The notes beneath the pieces are model-generated. The model did not search any database and had not been told where the DNA came from. It saw only the letters and a program-made list of their open reading frames with translations. Of a stretch of DNA of 64,000 bases, positions 61,631 to 64,000 are shown one piece after another (positions within the stretch are counted from its first letter, which is position 1; each line of letters opens with the position of its first letter). The position numbers were made by a program, and so were the translations under genes. This DNA comes from Strongyloides papillosus (taxonomy: Eukaryota; Nematoda; Chromadorea; Rhabditida; Strongyloididae), in assembly GCA_005656395.1 (NCBI GenBank), contig SRSI01000074.1, positions 496,001 to 560,000 of the forward strand, in the 5' to 3' direction.

Positions 61631-62368
61631 TTACTTAGCACCAGCCGTTGCTTCTGCTGCTCTTCTTAAAGCAGCACGTTTGCCAACCATAGCCGTGAAA
61701 CCAGATTTAATAGCAGAGACAGAACATTTAGAACCACAAGTTTTACATTGTAAAAAGTACAATCTTGTATCCTTGGTCAATTCAGTATCTGATGAACGAC
61801 ATGTATGGCAGGTGACGTATTCTTTAATGTACTTTCTGAGGACACTCTCAAAATGTTTCTGTTGGAAGCGTCCTTTAACAATCAAGCAACTGTTACCATC
61901 TAGTGACCCTGTTGTACCAAGTTCCGTTAACAAAAATTGTAATACATGTTTGTGTTGTCGTTTTAAGATTCTACAAATTTCGGCAAAATTGGTGAATGCA
62001 GTCTTCTTGGAACCAGCTCTAGCGACTTGAGGAGGTTTCATCACGAATTTCTTCTTATCACCTGTTACCAACTCCGGATTTTTCTCACGCATTATACCAA
62101 AGACAAGGTCTAGCAATTCATCGTAACTATAGTCTGGCCATGGATTTTTGGCATCAATAAGATTTGATCTCCCAATCCCTGGAGATATACCATCTTCACT
62201 TGTTGATACTTCTTCCACAGCTGAGGCTTCTACTGGAACCTTTTTTTTAGATTTTTTCTTACCTAAAACAAGCTCAGTATCACCATCGGCATTATCACCA
62301 TCATCCAACACAACCGGCTTCTTCTTCTTTTTTTTCTCCAACTTCAATGTAAGATCTTCGTCAGCCAT
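61631..62368 (-). CDS. iftb-1: Translation initiation factor eIF2 subunit beta
   Basis: 245 aa, starting at [10 protein letters not shown]; the frame runs upstream but an acceptor-like TTTTCATTTTTAG sits just before this ATG. Lysine boxes (KKKKKK near 12, KKKSKKK near 38) bind eIF5/eIF2B-epsilon; two are clear against three in human. The core includes [15 protein letters not shown] and [20 protein letters not shown], then the C-terminal zinc ribbon with C187, C190, C208 and C211 (CHTC..CKTC). Part of the eIF2-GTP-Met-tRNAi ternary complex that sets start-codon choice. Probably the first gene of a two-gene operon with the 301-aa protein. Confidence 0.95.
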   Translation of the reverse strand: MADEDLTLKLEKKKKKKPVVLDDGDNADGDTELVLGKKKSKKKVPVEASAVEEVSTSEDGISPGIGRSNLIDAKNPWPDYSYDELLDLVFGIMREKNPELVTGDKKKFVMKPPQVARAGSKKTAFTNFAEICRILKRQHKHVLQFLLTELGTTGSLDGNSCLIVKGRFQQKHFESVLRKYIKEYVTCHTCRSSDTELTKDTRLYFLQCKTCGSKCSVSAIKSGFTAMVGKRAALRRAAEATAGAK

Positions 62369-63710
62369 TATTTCACTAAAAATGAAATTATAGATGTAAT
62401 AATAAATTTGTGAATAAAACAAAAATATAATTCTATATAAATTATAGGAAAATTGCTTTTCTTTTAAATATTAAAATGTGAAATTTAAAAGTTATGTATT
62501 AATGATAAACTCCGCAACAAAAACGTCTTTCCAATTTGAAATATTTTACTATGTAATATATGTAAGTTCTTAAAGCGAAATTTTAAAATTAAATATGTGC
62601 ACTGTCTTCAAAATGTAGAGGGGATTTGTAAAAGTACAAAACCATAATTTTTAATGGGTTTGAGAAAAAAAATATTTTTCTTGTGTATATAAAAAGTGTT
62701 TTTTTAGGATATTTATTAAATAAACATTGGCATATGTCAATTTCATGTGTTTATAAAATAAGTACCTTACCTCTGAGCTAAAGTTAGCTAGGATTTTTGA
62801 ACAAATTTGTAGAAAATAAATGTAGCTTTTTTTATTTATGCTGTATAGATATATTATGGACGAAAAAAAAATTAGCAGAGCACTAGTAGAAGATTTTGCA
62901 AAATAAATCATAGTTATTGCACATAAATAAAACATCAAACTTCCTCTTTAATAGTGTTCTTAAAGGCAATTTTTAAAGCTTCGTTTCAAACGCTTGTATT
63001 CTATCATTTATTCTAATGTATCAATGTTTTTTTGTAATTTTATTCCAGTACAAATTTTAATAAAAACATATTTGGTTGTGTTTTACTTAAAGCGTTTACA
63101 TTAAAAGGTTTTTAAATGAGTTATATTTATGAATATGAATTTCTATCGTTGTATAAATTTCCGTTATAATTAGGTTTTCTTATCGGTTGTTTATATATTT
63201 ATGTAAAAAACATATTCGATAATTATAGGGGTGAACAATTTATTTTTTGAGAAAAATAAATTACGCCAAAGCAGTCTAAAAATTCCATACATTAAATTAA
63301 GACTATTCATATTTTAAAATATCGTTTTTTTTAATTGACGATAATTAAACTACTCTAACAAAAACAATCTTCATATTTTTATCTGAAATAGTAGGTATTT
63401 TATAAGCATTGTTATTCATTCGATATATATAATATAAGCAGTGGGTGGATAGTGCATTGTATTTGAAATAGAGATTTTAATCTTCACAAGTATTAGAAAT
63501 CTAATAACGAATTATTATTTTATGAAATATCAGTACATTTTACGTTGCTATTTTAAGATTTTATTTCTATGTAAATATGTTGTAAACTTATTTTAAAAAT
63601 AGTTAGTTAATTGATAATAAGGCTGGTTTTAAATAATTTTTCTAATAATGAGAATTAGAATTGTAATTTCATAAGTTAACTTAGTAAAACATTAATTTTA
63701 TAAATTTAAA
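62369..63710. other. Intergenic upstream of eIF2-beta
   Basis: 1.3 kb, AT-rich. A 95-codon minus-strand frame at 62651-62938 is Tyr/Phe/Ile-rich low complexity and not called. Contains the eIF2-beta promoter and the 3' region of the coiled-coil gene. Confidence 0.5.
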
Positions 63711-64000
63711 TTATATTTTGTCATCAGAAACCTTATCCATTAGTACTTGAATAGATTTTTCTAATTCTCCCATCTTTTTAGCCATGCCGTCAATTTTATC
63801 CTCAAATGCTTGAGCCAATTCCATTTGTTTCTTATTAGCCATCGTAATAATTGTTTCTATCTAAAAAAAAATAAATAAAATCATATATCTAATTACTATA
63901 AGAAAGGCATAAAAAGAGTTGATTTAGTAATAGAACATACATTTTTGAGTAATTCAGCTGTCTCTGCAACAGCTCCATCTTTCATTTGTGAAAGCTTATT
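63711..64000 (-). CDS. 3' end of a coiled-coil protein, 5' partial
   Basis: Two exons on the minus strand, 64000-63941 (running off the window) and 63860-63711, separated by an 80-nt intron (GTATGT..TTTTTTTTTAG) in phase 0. The translation (about 69 residues) is a heptad-rich helix: AVAETAELLKN|IETIITMANKK, then FEDKIDGMAKKMGELEKSI. It has loose resemblance to heat-shock-factor-binding protein 1 (helix with D.I..M...I..LEK.I..LM), which is a short coiled coil of similar length, but the match is too weak to name it. The start and any further exons lie beyond 64000. Confidence 0.55.

Noticed and set aside
62651..62938. 95-codon minus-strand frame upstream of eIF2-beta
   Set aside because: Tyr/Phe/Ile/Lys-rich translation with no features; likely chance.

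Overview
The window is nuclear DNA of a nematode and most resembles a Strongyloides-type genome. It is very AT-rich. Introns are short (about 36-56 nt for most, with canonical GT..TTTTAG ends) and few, so whole proteins often sit in one or two exons. The proteins have their closest relatives, as far as I recognise them, in metazoa and nematodes: a cuticle collagen, a MEC-6/POML-type paraoxonase-like protein, UNC-80, complexin, KIN-18/TAO and PRP-8. The genus is an inference; no species marker gene is present.

Layout. 1-388 (+): C-terminal end of a mu-adaptin-like protein, followed after 170 nt by a DMAC2/ATP5S-like leucine-rich protein (559-1953, +). 2148-10519 (-): DIP2, for which I assembled five small 5' exons plus a 4-kb final exon; a second long coding segment directly upstream of the last acceptor points to an alternative first exon. 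13267-13570 (+): small tail-anchored protein. 16036-16586 (+): nucleoredoxin-like thioredoxin. 17826-20120: complete piggyBac element with an intact transposase, perfect 16-bp terminal inverted repeats and TTAA on both sides. 20121-23825: a graveyard of broken genes (C2H2 zinc-finger pieces, a frameshifted LRAT-domain gene, three copies of a related hairpin repeat). 24165-31242 (-): PRP8, two exons. 32380-33411 (-): SNAPc subunit 1. 34093-37495 (+): TAO kinase. 37802-40711 (+): DDX46/PRP5 helicase. 43288-53845 (+): UNC-80, almost entirely one 10.4-kb exon. 54743-55709 (+): cuticle collagen. 57219-58579 (-): paraoxonase-like membrane protein. 60012-60452 (+): complexin. 60563-62368 (-): eIF2-beta followed 162 nt downstream by an unrecognised 301-aa protein, probably an operon. 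63711-64000 (-): 3' end of a coiled-coil protein.

Functionally, three genes concern pre-mRNA processing or snRNA transcription (PRP8, DDX46, SNAPC1) and three concern neuronal excitability or membrane-protein assembly (UNC-80, complexin, MEC-6-like). I see no evidence that they act as one unit beyond chance neighbourhood; the only gene sets that look co-transcribed are the closely spaced same-strand pairs. No tRNA, rRNA or CRISPR was found. The most distinctive items are the apparently intact piggyBac transposon and the DIP2 alternative 5' exon.
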